Source: Massilia sp. (GTDB taxonomy: Bacteria; Pseudomonadota; Gammaproteobacteria; Burkholderiales; Burkholderiaceae_D). From it: 24,365 bases of DNA. Below, piece by piece: positions 15,792 to 24,360 of the stretch; the first letter of the stretch is position 1; each line of letters begins with the position of its first letter. A program made the translations under genes and the position numbers. The DNA is taken from the NCBI GenBank assembly GCA_028291845.1, contig JAQGNM010000039.1, forward strand, positions 1 through 24,365, given 5' to 3'. The notes beneath the pieces are model-generated. The model was not told the origin of the DNA. It did no database searches and saw only the letters and a program-made list of their open reading frames with translations.

Positions 15792-16748
15792 ATGTTGCAG
15801 CTTCATATCATGCGTAAATTCCTGGTCGCCGCCCTCGTCGTCGCAATGCCTTCATTCGCCCTTGCACAGGACGCGCCCGTTCGCAATATTGCCGGCGACT
15901 TCGCAAGCACATGGGAAGCAAGCAAGAATATGCCGATGGCTGAGCGGGTCGCGGCGTTCAAGAAAAACGTCGCATCCCAATACCCGGAATTTTATGCGGC
16001 CAGCCGCTTTGGCGGTGAGGAAAAACAAGATGCCCGCATCGCGCGTGCAATTGAAAAGTTCGGCACCATCCGTGATGCCTACCTCGACAAGGTGAAGCGA
16101 TTTGGCGATGCCATGCCGCTCCACATCGCGACCTTCCGTGCCGTATTCTCCGATTTCCGCCTGTCGATGCCGACATGGTTGGTGCATTCGCTGCATGAGA
16201 TGGACGGCGGCACGCGGGATTTCAATGGGCGCACCGACCTGATTTTCGGCGCCGACATGATGGCAACCCTGCATGCCGACGACGACCTGACCCCCTTGTT
16301 CCACCACGAGCTGTTTCACGTCTATCACGAACCACGATTCAGTTGCGGCACCGAAGCAGTATGGAAGAATTTGTGGGAAGAAGGACTGGCGGTCTACGTG
16401 TCGCAAGCGCTAAATCCAAAAGCCACACCAGCAGAGATGCTGCTGAATTTTCCGCACGGGATGCCTGATGCAACCGAAGCCCAGTTACCGGCCGCTTGGG
16501 CGCAGCTGGAGCGTGAGCTGGACAACACAGACCCAGCCTTGTATGCCGAACTGTTCAGTACCGCGCAGTCAAAAAGTACGCTGCCGGCCCGGCGCGGATA
16601 TTACCTGGGATATTTGCTTGCGAAGGAAGCCGGCAAGAGCAGTGACGTGACGACGCTCGCGCACTTGAACTGTGACCAGGTTCATACCTTGGTGAAGAAT
16701 ATCGTGCATCGCAAACGGTTGGAGACGCAGGTCGCGGCTGCCCGCTGA
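15792..16748 (+). CDS. Secreted HExxH zinc metallopeptidase-like protein
   Basis: Protein of 318 aa (312 from the second ATG at 15810). A signal peptide is clear (MRKFLVAALVVAMPSFALAQ, with cleavage near ALAQ-D), so it is exported. The zinc motif HELFH lies at 172-176, and WEEGLAVYVS about 20 residues later supplies the third ligand glutamate (E196 or E197). This is the gluzincin arrangement. A single cysteine pair (SCGTE and LNCDQ) may form a disulfide. GGAGG lies 11 bases before ATG 15792, which favours that start over 15810. I do not recognise a named family. The substrate is unknown. It stands alone between the kinase and the chemoreceptor. Confidence 0.8.
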   Translation: MLQLHIMRKFLVAALVVAMPSFALAQDAPVRNIAGDFASTWEASKNMPMAERVAAFKKNVASQYPEFYAASRFGGEEKQDARIARAIEKFGTIRDAYLDKVKRFGDAMPLHIATFRAVFSDFRLSMPTWLVHSLHEMDGGTRDFNGRTDLIFGADMMATLHADDDLTPLFHHELFHVYHEPRFSCGTEAVWKNLWEEGLAVYVSQALNPKATPAEMLLNFPHGMPDATEAQLPAAWAQLERELDNTDPALYAELFSTAQSKSTLPARRGYYLGYLLAKEAGKSSDVTTLAHLNCDQVHTLVKNIVHRKRLETQVAAAR

Positions 16749-16785
16749 CATGTGGTTCTTATTGCACCCGTCGATTGTCTGCTCG

Positions 16786-16807
16786 CGATGCATTTGAATA
16801 TGCATCG
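16786..16807. promoter_or_regulatory. Perfect inverted repeat between the peptidase and chemoreceptor genes
   Basis: CGATGCAT-N6-ATGCATCG has 8-bp perfect arms and the spacer TTGAAT. It lies 38 bases after the peptidase stop and about 190 before the chemoreceptor. No T-run follows, so it is either an operator or a weak mRNA-end hairpin. Confidence 0.4.
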
Positions 16808-17000
16808 TAGCGGCCTTGGCAGACAGCTTTGGAATCCACGAGAAACATCGCGAGTCAGCCAGCAATTTCCGCATACGCGCTCAAGCGCAATATTTCCAAA
16901 AGACATTCACTTTCCTTGGCGTAATACCTCTGTCATATTCGACTGCTAAGCTTTCACTATTGAGCCTACCTCGGCCACCTCTGAAGCAAGCGCCTCTCCA

Positions 17001-18635
17001 ATGACAGTCTTACACCTCAAAACAGGACCGCGCGTGTTGTGGTCTTTCGGCCTGGTCTTGCTGGTCATGGCCATGATCACTTGCACAGCGTTGTGGCGTC
17101 TGCACGGCGCCCACATGACAACCGAGTACCTGGTCAAGGACAAGCTGGCCAAACAATTGCTGACGTCGGATTTGCTGGGCACCGTCAAAAGCAATGGCAA
17201 CACCGCCCTGTCGATCGCCAAGAGCGACAGCCTGGAAACCGGCGAATATTTTCACGCGCAGCTCAAGGACGGCGACACCCGCGTTGCCGCGTCGATGCGC
17301 AAACTGCGAGCGCTGGGTTTGAACGACCAGGAGGCGTCCCTGTTGAAGGAGGTCGATGCCGGCCAGCAGGTTTATCTATCCGTGCGCAAGCAAGTGTTTG
17401 CGTACAAGGATGGCGGGCGCACCCAGGAAGTCGATCAGCTTGCCGATACCAGCTTGAAGAGCAGCTTCGCCCGCTACGCCCAGGCCCTGACCAGGCTATC
17501 CGAATACCAGAGCGCGCAAGCGAACCAGTTGGCCAGCCAATCGTCCGAGCAGTACGAGAACAGCGTCGCCGTCCTGCTGGCATTCGGCGCGCTGGCGCTG
17601 CTGACCGGCGGCTCGCTTGCCTGGGCGATTACGCACAGCGTGGTGGCGCCCTTGCGCCGCGCCGTGCAGTTTGCCGAGCGCGTGGCCGAAGGCGACCTGC
17701 GCGCCTTCCACGCGCCACGGCGTTACGACGAGATCGGCCAGTTACTCGATGCCCTGCAGCATATGACGTCCCGACTGGGACAGACCGTGCGCCAGGTGCG
17801 CGACGGCGCCCTCACCATCGATGCGGCCTCGCGCGAACTGTGGACCGGCAACCTCGATCTGTCGCGGCGCACCGAGCACCAGGCCGGATCGCTGGAAGAA
17901 ACCGCCTCATCGATGGAGCAGATGACGGCGGCGGTGCGCGACACCACCAGCCACGCCCGCCAGGCGAATGAGCTGGTGCTGTCTGCGGCCGGCGTGGCCG
18001 GCAAGGGCGGCGCGGTGGTGCGCGATGTCGTGCAGACGATGGATGCGATCAGCGCTGCCGCCAAAAAAATCTTCGACATCATCGGGGTGATCGACAGCAT
18101 CGCGTTTCAGACGAATATTCTTGCCTTGAACGCAGCCGTCGAGGCGGCCCGCGCCGGCGAACAAGGCCGCGGCTTCGCGGTGGTGGCTGCCGAAGTGCGC
18201 AACCTGGCGCAGCGCTCGGCGAGCGCCGCACGCGAGATCAAACAATTGATCAATGATTCGGTCGACAAGATCGAATCGGGCAGCGTGCTGGCGCACGCCG
18301 CCGGCGATACCATGTCCGACATTGTCGGCAGCGTCGCGCGCGTCACCGGCATCATGGCGCACATCGCGGCGGCCAGCGCGGAGCAGGAAACCGGCATCGG
18401 CGAAATCAACGGTGCGATCGCCGACATGGACAGTGTCACCCAGCAAAATGCCGCATTGGTGGAAGAAGCCGCCGCAACCGCGGAGGCGGTGCATGCTGAA
18501 GCTGCGCGTTTGACCGAGCTGGTCAACTTCTTCATGGTCGACGCCGACGTGCGGCCGACCGCGGCCCATCTTGCCGGTGAAGCAGCCGCGCCTGTCCGGG
18601 CCGCCCCGGCGCGCCTGGCATTGGCGCCGATATAA
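17001..18635 (+). CDS. Methyl-accepting chemotaxis protein
   Basis: Inner-membrane chemoreceptor of 544 aa. TM1 (about 10-33) and TM2 (about 191-212) bracket a periplasmic helical sensor of the four-helix-bundle type. A HAMP domain (about 213-265) follows. The cytoplasmic signalling rod has the conserved tip GRGFAVVAAEVRNLAQRSA that contacts CheA and CheW. Methylation-type glutamates lie in the flanking helices (RRTEHQAGSLEETASSMEQM). The C-terminus ends in an alanine/proline-rich tail without an NWETF-type CheR tether. The ligand is unknown. Start ATG 17001 is in a weak context. No clear sigma-28 promoter was found. No che genes are adjacent, so it is an orphan receptor. Confidence 0.94.
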   Translation: MTVLHLKTGPRVLWSFGLVLLVMAMITCTALWRLHGAHMTTEYLVKDKLAKQLLTSDLLGTVKSNGNTALSIAKSDSLETGEYFHAQLKDGDTRVAASMRKLRALGLNDQEASLLKEVDAGQQVYLSVRKQVFAYKDGGRTQEVDQLADTSLKSSFARYAQALTRLSEYQSAQANQLASQSSEQYENSVAVLLAFGALALLTGGSLAWAITHSVVAPLRRAVQFAERVAEGDLRAFHAPRRYDEIGQLLDALQHMTSRLGQTVRQVRDGALTIDAASRELWTGNLDLSRRTEHQAGSLEETASSMEQMTAAVRDTTSHARQANELVLSAAGVAGKGGAVVRDVVQTMDAISAAAKKIFDIIGVIDSIAFQTNILALNAAVEAARAGEQGRGFAVVAAEVRNLAQRSASAAREIKQLINDSVDKIESGSVLAHAAGDTMSDIVGSVARVTGIMAHIAAASAEQETGIGEINGAIADMDSVTQQNAALVEEAAATAEAVHAEAARLTELVNFFMVDADVRPTAAHLAGEAAAPVRAAPARLALAPI

Positions 18636-19096
18636 GGCGTGCCAGTCCATATCCGGTGCGAATGCAATGTGAGCGTGCAGACGCTGCCGTCCACGCGTAG
18701 TGGATTGACAATACGTCGGGTATAATCGAGCAAGGGTGATCGTACCGATCAGGTATGACAGGACACGCGATGGTCGGGCCGCCACGCGGTTCATTTACGT
18801 CTGCCGCCGATGTCACCTCATTATTTTCTCTGCGCCCTTCTCTGCGCCCTTTTCCCCACCCAATACCGAATTCAAACGACCGTTGCGATCGCGTCCATGC
18901 GCTCGCCAGCCGGCGTCCACGCCGCCGGTCCCCGGCCCATCCTGCCCCATATATCGCCGCCTCTTGCTGACCAGGAACGCCGCGCGACGGCGTCCGCTTG
19001 CCGCCACGCCGCGCAGGCGAAAGCCTGTGCCCGCACATCACATTAATAATGAACCGCCCGGTCGCAAAACCACGGCAAGGCTTTCCGGAGAAAAAA
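18636..19096. other. Intergenic gap before nhaA
   Basis: The gap is 461 bases. It contains TTGACA (18705-18710) and TATAAT (18721-18726), both perfect hexamers but only 10 bp apart. A dyad, TGATCG-TAC-CGATCA, follows at 18737-18751. A 12-bp tandem duplication (TTCTCTGCGCCC, 18826-18849) is also present. No gene is supported. If the -10 is real, the nhaA leader would be over 350 nt. Confidence 0.5.
18721..18751 (+). promoter_or_regulatory. Candidate nhaA promoter with overlapping operator
   Basis: TATAAT at 18721-18726 is a perfect -10. The inverted repeat TGATCG-N3-CGATCA (18737-18751) would lie at the start site, where a repressor could bind. The nearest -35 match is badly spaced (10 bp), so activator dependence is possible. 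Confidence 0.35.
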
Positions 19097-20314
19097 ATGC
19101 GCATCGAAAAACAACTCTCAGCCACGTTCAAGCAGTTCACCCATTCCGGCAAGGCGGCGGCGGTGCTGCTGATCATGTGTACACTGGCTTCGCTGCTTAT
19201 CGCCAACTCCGCGTGGGGCGAGGGTTATGTTGAATTCTGGCACAGCCATGTTGCCGGCCTGAGCATCGAGCACTGGGTCAACGATGCGCTGATGGCGATT
19301 TTTTTCCTGCTGATCGGTCTGGAACTCGAGCGCGAACTGTATAACGGCGAACTTTCCGATATCAGGAACGCCATGCTGCCGATCGTCGCTGCCGCGGGCG
19401 GCATCGCCGTTCCCGCGCTGATCCACTTCGCGCTCAATGGCGGCACCCCCACCCAGGCCGGCATCGGCATCCCGATGGCGACCGACATCGCATTCGCGCT
19501 GGGCGTGCTGAGCCTGCTCGGCAACAGGGTGCCGGCGTCGCTGAAGATTTTCCTGGCGGCGTTTGCCGTCATGGATGATCTGGGCGCCATCATCGTTATC
19601 GCCGTGTTCTACACGGTGCAGCTGTCCTTGCTGTACCTTCTGGCGGCGCTCGCCGTCTTCGCCGCCCTCATCGTGATGAATCGCGTGCTGCGCGTCCTGG
19701 CCCTGTTGCCGTACCTGCTGGGGGGTGTGTTGATGTGGTACCTGATGCTCAAATCAGGGGTGCACGCGACGATTGCCGGCGTGCTGCTGGCCTTTGCCAT
19801 TCCTTACTCGACCAAACGGGATGACGCGCAATCGCCCTCGCACCGCCTGGAGAATGCGCTGCATACGCCGGTCGCCTTCATCATCCTGCCCGTGTTTGCC
19901 CTGGCAAACACGGCAATCGTCATCGGCGCCGGCTGGGCCGAAGAAATCCTGTCGGCCAACAGCCTCGGCATCCTGCTCGGGCTGGTCGTTGGCAAGCCTG
20001 TCGGCATCGTTCTATCCAGTTGCCTCGCTGTCACGCTCGGCATCTGCCGCCTGCCGCTCGATCTGGCGTGGCGGCATGTGCTCGGCGCCGGCCTGCTCGG
20101 CGGCATAGGTTTCACGATGTCGATTTTTATCACCAATCTGGCCTATACCGGGCAGGCCGGCATCATCACTTCCTCGAAAGTGGTGATCCTGCTGGCGTCC
20201 CTGACGGCCGGCCTGGTGGGTTTCGCCTGGCTGAAGGCGAGGGGGTCACCGCTGGCATCGGCCCCTGATCCGGAGGCCATGGATCTCGAGCCCAAAGCCG
20301 GCCTGAGCGGCTGA
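19097..20314 (+). CDS. nhaA: Na+/H+ antiporter NhaA
   Basis: Inner-membrane antiporter of 405 aa that exports Na+ (or Li+) in exchange for H+, for sodium and alkaline-pH tolerance. About 12 helices are present. The ion-binding pair is D160-D161 (AVMDDLGAII), matching E. coli D163/D164, and D130 (MATDIAFALG) matches D133. LLGGIGFTMSIFITNLA is the conserved C-terminal motif. GGAG six bases before ATG 19097 fixes the start. An in-frame extension upstream has no ribosome binding site of this quality. The C-terminal tail after residue 375 is polar and variable. It is convergent with the next kinase, 14 bases away. Confidence 0.96.
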   Translation: MRIEKQLSATFKQFTHSGKAAAVLLIMCTLASLLIANSAWGEGYVEFWHSHVAGLSIEHWVNDALMAIFFLLIGLELERELYNGELSDIRNAMLPIVAAAGGIAVPALIHFALNGGTPTQAGIGIPMATDIAFALGVLSLLGNRVPASLKIFLAAFAVMDDLGAIIVIAVFYTVQLSLLYLLAALAVFAALIVMNRVLRVLALLPYLLGGVLMWYLMLKSGVHATIAGVLLAFAIPYSTKRDDAQSPSHRLENALHTPVAFIILPVFALANTAIVIGAGWAEEILSANSLGILLGLVVGKPVGIVLSSCLAVTLGICRLPLDLAWRHVLGAGLLGGIGFTMSIFITNLAYTGQAGIITSSKVVILLASLTAGLVGFAWLKARGSPLASAPDPEAMDLEPKAGLSG

Positions 20315-20328
20315 GCCAGGACCGCCGC

Positions 20329-22275
20329 TTAGCCGGTGCGCAGTTTCTTGACGATCTGCGCCAGCGAATACGGTTTGGTGATGAAGTCGTAATCGCAGAC
20401 CTGCCCCGGCCCGCTTGCGGCATTTGCCTCGGCGGCGTAGCCCGAGGCCAGGATGATTTTCATGGTGGGCGACAGCGCCCTGGCTTTGGCCGCCAGTTCC
20501 ACCCCGTTCATAAGCGGCATCACCACGTCACTGAACAGCACGTCGATGCGTGCCGGCCCCTGCAGGATTTCCAGCGCCTCCACGCCATTGCGCGCCGTCA
20601 GCACGTCGTAGCCCAGCGTGGTGAACAAGGCTGCCGCCATTTCGCGCACGTCGTCCTGGTCGTCCACCACCAGCGCCCGCTCCTGCTGGTCGTTGTCGAC
20701 GCTGCGGGTTTCCGCCGCGGTCAGGGCTGGAAAATACAGCGAGATGGTGGTGCCCTTGCCGGGCGCGGAGTCGATCACCAGGTCGCCCTGCGATTGCCGG
20801 GCCAGGCCGTAAGCATGACTAAGTCCGAGCCCGGTGCCCTGGCCGACCGGCTTGGTGGTGAAGAAGGGGTCGATGGCGCGCACGGCGACGTCGCGGCTCA
20901 TGCCGCTGCCGCTGTCGGTGACCTTGATGCACACATAGTCGCCGGCGGCCAGGGTGCCGACCTCGCCCGAGGCGAGCGACACGGCGCCGGTGGTAACGGC
21001 GATTCGTCCGCCTGCCGGCGTGGCGTCGCGTGCGTTGACGATCAAATTGAGCAGTGCCGACTCGAACTGCGCGGCGTCGATACGCACCAGCGGCAGGCCG
21101 GCGGCCAGCGTCACCTCGAACGCCACCGCGCCGGTGCTGGCGCGCCGCAACACCGGTTCGAAGGCGTCGATGACGGCGTTGAGGTCGTGGTTGTCTTGCT
21201 TCAAGGGCTGCTGGCGGGCGAACGACAGCAGTTGCTGGATCAGCTTGGCGCCGCGGTCGGTGGCGCGCGCCATGGCATCGAGCACCCGCTCGTCCTCGGG
21301 GGGGTGAGGACTGCGCTGCAGGATCGCCAGGCCGTTGACGACCACGCTCAACAGATTATTGAAGTCGTGCGCCACGCCGCCGGTCAGCTTGCCGATCGCT
21401 TCCAGTTTCTGCGAGTGAAACAGGGCCTCGCTGGTCCTGGCCAGATCCTCGGCCGCTTTTCTCCGTTCGGTGATGTCGCGGGTGACCTTGGCAAAGCCGA
21501 TCAGCTGGCCGTGCGAATCCTTGATCGGGTCGATCACCACGTGGGCGTGGAAACGCGAGCCGTCCTTGCGCACGCGCCAGCCTTCGCTTTCGAAGCGGCC
21601 CTGCTCCAGGGCGGTGGCGAGAGCGCGCATCGGCATGCCGGCGGCACGGTCTTCGTCGATATAAAAGCGCGAAAAATGCGTGCCCACCACTTCGTGCTCG
21701 TCGTAGCCCTTGATGCGGCGCGCGCCGGCATTCCAGTTGGTGATATCGCCCTGCGGCGACAACATATAGATAGCGTAATCGGTGACGCCCTGCACCAGCA
21801 GGCGAAAACGTTCCTCGCTGGCGTGCAACTGTTCCGCCGCCAGTTTCTTGTCGGTGATGTCGCGGGTGATCTTGGCGAAGCCTTGCAAGCGTCCGGCATC
21901 GTCGTGGATCGCGTCGATCACCACCGAGGCCCAGAAGCGGCTGCCGTCCTTGCGCATGCGCCAGCCTTCGTCCTCGAACTTGCCTTCGGTAACTGCGGTG
22001 CGCAGATTCCGTTGCGGCACGCCGCCGGCGCGATCCGTGTCGCTGTAGAACACCGAAAAATGGCGGCCGATGATCTCGTCGGCGCGATAGCCCTTGAAGC
22101 GGCGGGCGCCGGCATTCCAGCTGTTGACGATGCCGTCGGGCGAGAGCATGTAGATGGCGTAATCGGTGACGCCGGCCACGAACAGAAGCAGCCGTTCGCC
22201 CTCCGACAGGACCGGCTCCGGGGCGGATACGGGTGGGACGGGAGGGAGCGGCAGGTCGGGAGGAGCAGCTTGCAT
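20329..22275 (-). CDS. Hybrid histidine kinase with two tandem PAS domains and a receiver
   Basis: Cytoplasmic sensor kinase of 648 aa. Two PAS-PAC domains (about 33-143 and 160-270) are roughly two-thirds identical and both begin GVTDYAIYMLSP. The HisKA H-box is GGVAHDFNNLL (H near 302). The ATP-binding domain has NLIVNARDAT, DSGSGMS and GTGLGLSHAYGL. The receiver has VVDDQDD, FSDVVMP (phospho-Asp) and FITKPYS. A proline-rich stretch of about 25 residues opens the protein. ATG 22275 is preferred. A TTG 13 codons upstream (22314) is possible but has no ribosome binding site. It is divergent from the KaiC-like operon, sharing a 185-bp promoter region, which suggests a link. Confidence 0.92.
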   Translation of the reverse strand: MQAAPPDLPLPPVPPVSAPEPVLSEGERLLLFVAGVTDYAIYMLSPDGIVNSWNAGARRFKGYRADEIIGRHFSVFYSDTDRAGGVPQRNLRTAVTEGKFEDEGWRMRKDGSRFWASVVIDAIHDDAGRLQGFAKITRDITDKKLAAEQLHASEERFRLLVQGVTDYAIYMLSPQGDITNWNAGARRIKGYDEHEVVGTHFSRFYIDEDRAAGMPMRALATALEQGRFESEGWRVRKDGSRFHAHVVIDPIKDSHGQLIGFAKVTRDITERRKAAEDLARTSEALFHSQKLEAIGKLTGGVAHDFNNLLSVVVNGLAILQRSPHPPEDERVLDAMARATDRGAKLIQQLLSFARQQPLKQDNHDLNAVIDAFEPVLRRASTGAVAFEVTLAAGLPLVRIDAAQFESALLNLIVNARDATPAGGRIAVTTGAVSLASGEVGTLAAGDYVCIKVTDSGSGMSRDVAVRAIDPFFTTKPVGQGTGLGLSHAYGLARQSQGDLVIDSAPGKGTTISLYFPALTAAETRSVDNDQQERALVVDDQDDVREMAAALFTTLGYDVLTARNGVEALEILQGPARIDVLFSDVVMPLMNGVELAAKARALSPTMKIILASGYAAEANAASGPGQVCDYDFITKPYSLAQIVKKLRTG

Positions 22276-22419
22276 ACAAATATCTTTACAGTCCGTTGGT
22301 GCCTGCTTCTGCAAACGTTGTGACTATAACTGAAAAGAAATTAACTTGCGATTCAACACGATAAGGTAACTTCTTCTGGCGGAGAAAGTGAATTACCGTC
22401 GAATACTGACTTTTTGTTT

Positions 22420-22425
22420 TAGAAT
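22420..22425 (+). promoter_or_regulatory. Candidate -10 box for the KaiC-like operon
   Basis: TAGAAT lies 35 bases before ATG 22461, in an AT-rich stretch of the 185-bp divergent gap. The -35 region is not clear, so the call is tentative. Confidence 0.3.
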
Positions 22426-22460
22426 GAGGCAATTTTAGAAATTCAACATTCCGGTAAACC

Positions 22461-22883
22461 ATGGCAACTGACGAGGATTCACCCCGGGCCATCATCGCGC
22501 GGCTGCTGGCCAGCGATCCCGACGCGGCGGTCGATACCAGCATCGCCATCCTCGAGCAGTTGGCCAGCAGCCTGGTCGGCATGATCGGGGAACACGGTTT
22601 TGAAACCTTGCTGTACCGCAGCGCACATCGCGTCAACCTCGACTTTCCCTGGCTGCTGTACGACCCGCGCACGCGCCCGGCCGATCCTGAATTGAATCAG
22701 CTGCGCGATTGTTTTGACGGCCAGGACAAGGCGCCCGCCTACGCGGCAAGCGAATTATTATTGACCACGCTGCTTGATATCCTGGCGGTCCTGATCGGCG
22801 AGCACATGACCAAATTGATCGTGCAACCTGCACTCGATCGCGCCAGCACAAGAAACAAAAGCAAGGAGCAGCACAATGGGTAA
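22461..22883 (+). CDS. Hypothetical protein (140 aa) coupled to the KaiC-like ATPase
   Basis: I do not recognise a named family. The protein is soluble and mostly helical, with no signal peptide. Residues 26-50 (TSIAILEQLASSLVGMIGEHGF) and 94-115 (SELLLTTLLDILAVLIGEHM) form two long amphipathic helices, both ending in IGEH. Between them is a conserved-looking stretch, LLYRSAHRVNLDFPWLLYDP. Its last codons overlap the ATPase start by 8 bases and contain that gene's ribosome binding site, so the two are translationally coupled. It is a candidate partner or regulator of the ATPase. It is not KaiA or KaiB by length or pattern. Confidence 0.8.
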   Translation: MATDEDSPRAIIARLLASDPDAAVDTSIAILEQLASSLVGMIGEHGFETLLYRSAHRVNLDFPWLLYDPRTRPADPELNQLRDCFDGQDKAPAYAASELLLTTLLDILAVLIGEHMTKLIVQPALDRASTRNKSKEQHNG

Positions 22884-24360
22884 GCGCGTACACATCGCCA
22901 AGCTGGTATCGGGCGTGCCAGGGTTCGACGAATTGCTCGGCGGCGGCGTTCCCGAGTTTTCGTTCAACCTGATTGCCGGCACCCCTGGCAGCGGCAAGAC
23001 CACCCTCGCCCACCAGTTGATGTTTTCGCTGGCCAATCCGCAACGGCGCGCCCTGTTTTTCACGGTGCTGGGCGAGCCGCCCCTGAAAATGCTGCGCTAC
23101 CAGCAGCAGTTTTCCTACTTCGATTTCGACAAGGTGGAAACCTCGATCCGCTTCGTCAACCTGGCTGCCGACATGGTAGACGGCAACTTCGACCGGGTAC
23201 TGGCACGCATCATCGACGAGGTGCAGGAATATGCGCCGAGCCTGGTGTTTGTCGACTCGTTCCGCTCGGTCGTGCAGGCCACGCCGACCGGGGAGCAGGG
23301 ATTTTCGGATTTGCAGCAATTCATTCAGCAACTGGGCATGCAAATGACCAGCTGGCAAGCAACCACCTTCCTGATCGGCGAATACCTGCAGCCCGATACC
23401 GAGTCGGGCCCGGTGTTCACTGTCGCCGACGGCATCCTGTGGCTGTCGCAACTGGTGCGCGGCGACTCGATGGTGCGCAAGATCCAGGTGGTGAAAATGC
23501 GCGGCGCCGCCCAGAAACTGGGGTCGCACACCTTCCGTATCGACAACAACGGTGTGCAGGTGTTCCCGCGCGCGGTGATGCGGGCGCCGGATGCATCGGC
23601 GCCCATGCTCGGCAGCGAGCGCCTCTCGACCGGCGTTGCCGGACTCGACGCCATGATGGGCGGCGGTATACCTGCCGCTTATTCCCTGCTGGTGGCGGGA
23701 CCTTCCGGTTCCGGCAAAACCATCCTGGCGACGGAATTCCTGGCCGAGGGCGCGCGCCGCGGCGAACACGGCATCATCGCCGCTTTCGAAAAAAGCCCCA
23801 ACCAACTGTTAAGCAACAAACTAAACGAACTGGTAAGCACTGGCATGGTCGGCGTGGTCAACACGCGCACCCTCGACCTGTCGATCGACGAGATCCTGCA
23901 CGAACTGGTGACCATGATCGATGCCACCGGCGCGCGCCGGGTGGTAATCGATTCCCTGTCCGGCTTCGAGCTGGCATTGTCGTCGATCTTCCGCGACAAT
24001 TACCGCGAAGCACTGTACCGCCTGGTGGCGGTACTTACCGGCAAAGGGGTGACGGTGATGATGACGACCGAACTGGAGGACCGCTACGACGTGCTGCGCT
24101 TCAGTTCCTACGGCAATGCCTTCCTGGCCGACGCCATCATCAACCAGCGCTATGTCGAACTGGACGGCAAATTCTGCCGCGTGGTGTCGGTGATCAAGGT
24201 GCGCGCAAGCGACCACAGCAAGGATATGCGCTTCTACGACATCGTCGACGGCCACACCGTCATCGGCGAGTGCGTGAAAGGCTACACCGGCGTGTTGTCG
24301 GGCAAGCCGCTGCGCACCAGGCGGGCGGCAAGAGTCAAGAAACCGCTCGGGATGTCGTGA
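22876..24360 (+). CDS. KaiC-like two-domain RecA-fold ATPase
   Basis: Cytoplasmic ATPase of 494 aa with two KaiC domains. Walker A motifs are GTPGSGKT (34-41) and GPSGSGKT (275-282). Walker B aspartates are D127 (VFVDS) and D359 (VVIDS). In cyanobacterial KaiC each domain has a catalytic Glu pair and the second domain is phosphorylated at S431 and T432. Here the pairs read GE (first domain) and EK (second), and the phospho-sites align with A415 and F416. It therefore probably binds ATP but is not a KaiC-type autokinase. AAGGAG lies 7 bases before ATG 22876. Such proteins in non-cyanobacteria are usually signalling or stress partners, not clocks. The C-terminal tail is basic (RTRRAARVKKP). Confidence 0.92.
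   Translation: MGKRVHIAKLVSGVPGFDELLGGGVPEFSFNLIAGTPGSGKTTLAHQLMFSLANPQRRALFFTVLGEPPLKMLRYQQQFSYFDFDKVETSIRFVNLAADMVDGNFDRVLARIIDEVQEYAPSLVFVDSFRSVVQATPTGEQGFSDLQQFIQQLGMQMTSWQATTFLIGEYLQPDTESGPVFTVADGILWLSQLVRGDSMVRKIQVVKMRGAAQKLGSHTFRIDNNGVQVFPRAVMRAPDASAPMLGSERLSTGVAGLDAMMGGGIPAAYSLLVAGPSGSGKTILATEFLAEGARRGEHGIIAAFEKSPNQLLSNKLNELVSTGMVGVVNTRTLDLSIDEILHELVTMIDATGARRVVIDSLSGFELALSSIFRDNYREALYRLVAVLTGKGVTVMMTTELEDRYDVLRFSSYGNAFLADAIINQRYVELDGKFCRVVSVIKVRASDHSKDMRFYDIVDGHTVIGECVKGYTGVLSGKPLRTRRAARVKKPLGMS

Noticed and set aside
20794..22323. Long plus-strand open frame of about 509 codons opposite the twin-PAS kinase
   Set aside because: It is antisense to a gene with clear PAS, kinase and receiver motifs. 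Its protein is low-complexity (rich in V, D, H, R and G), a typical product of GC-rich codon bias.
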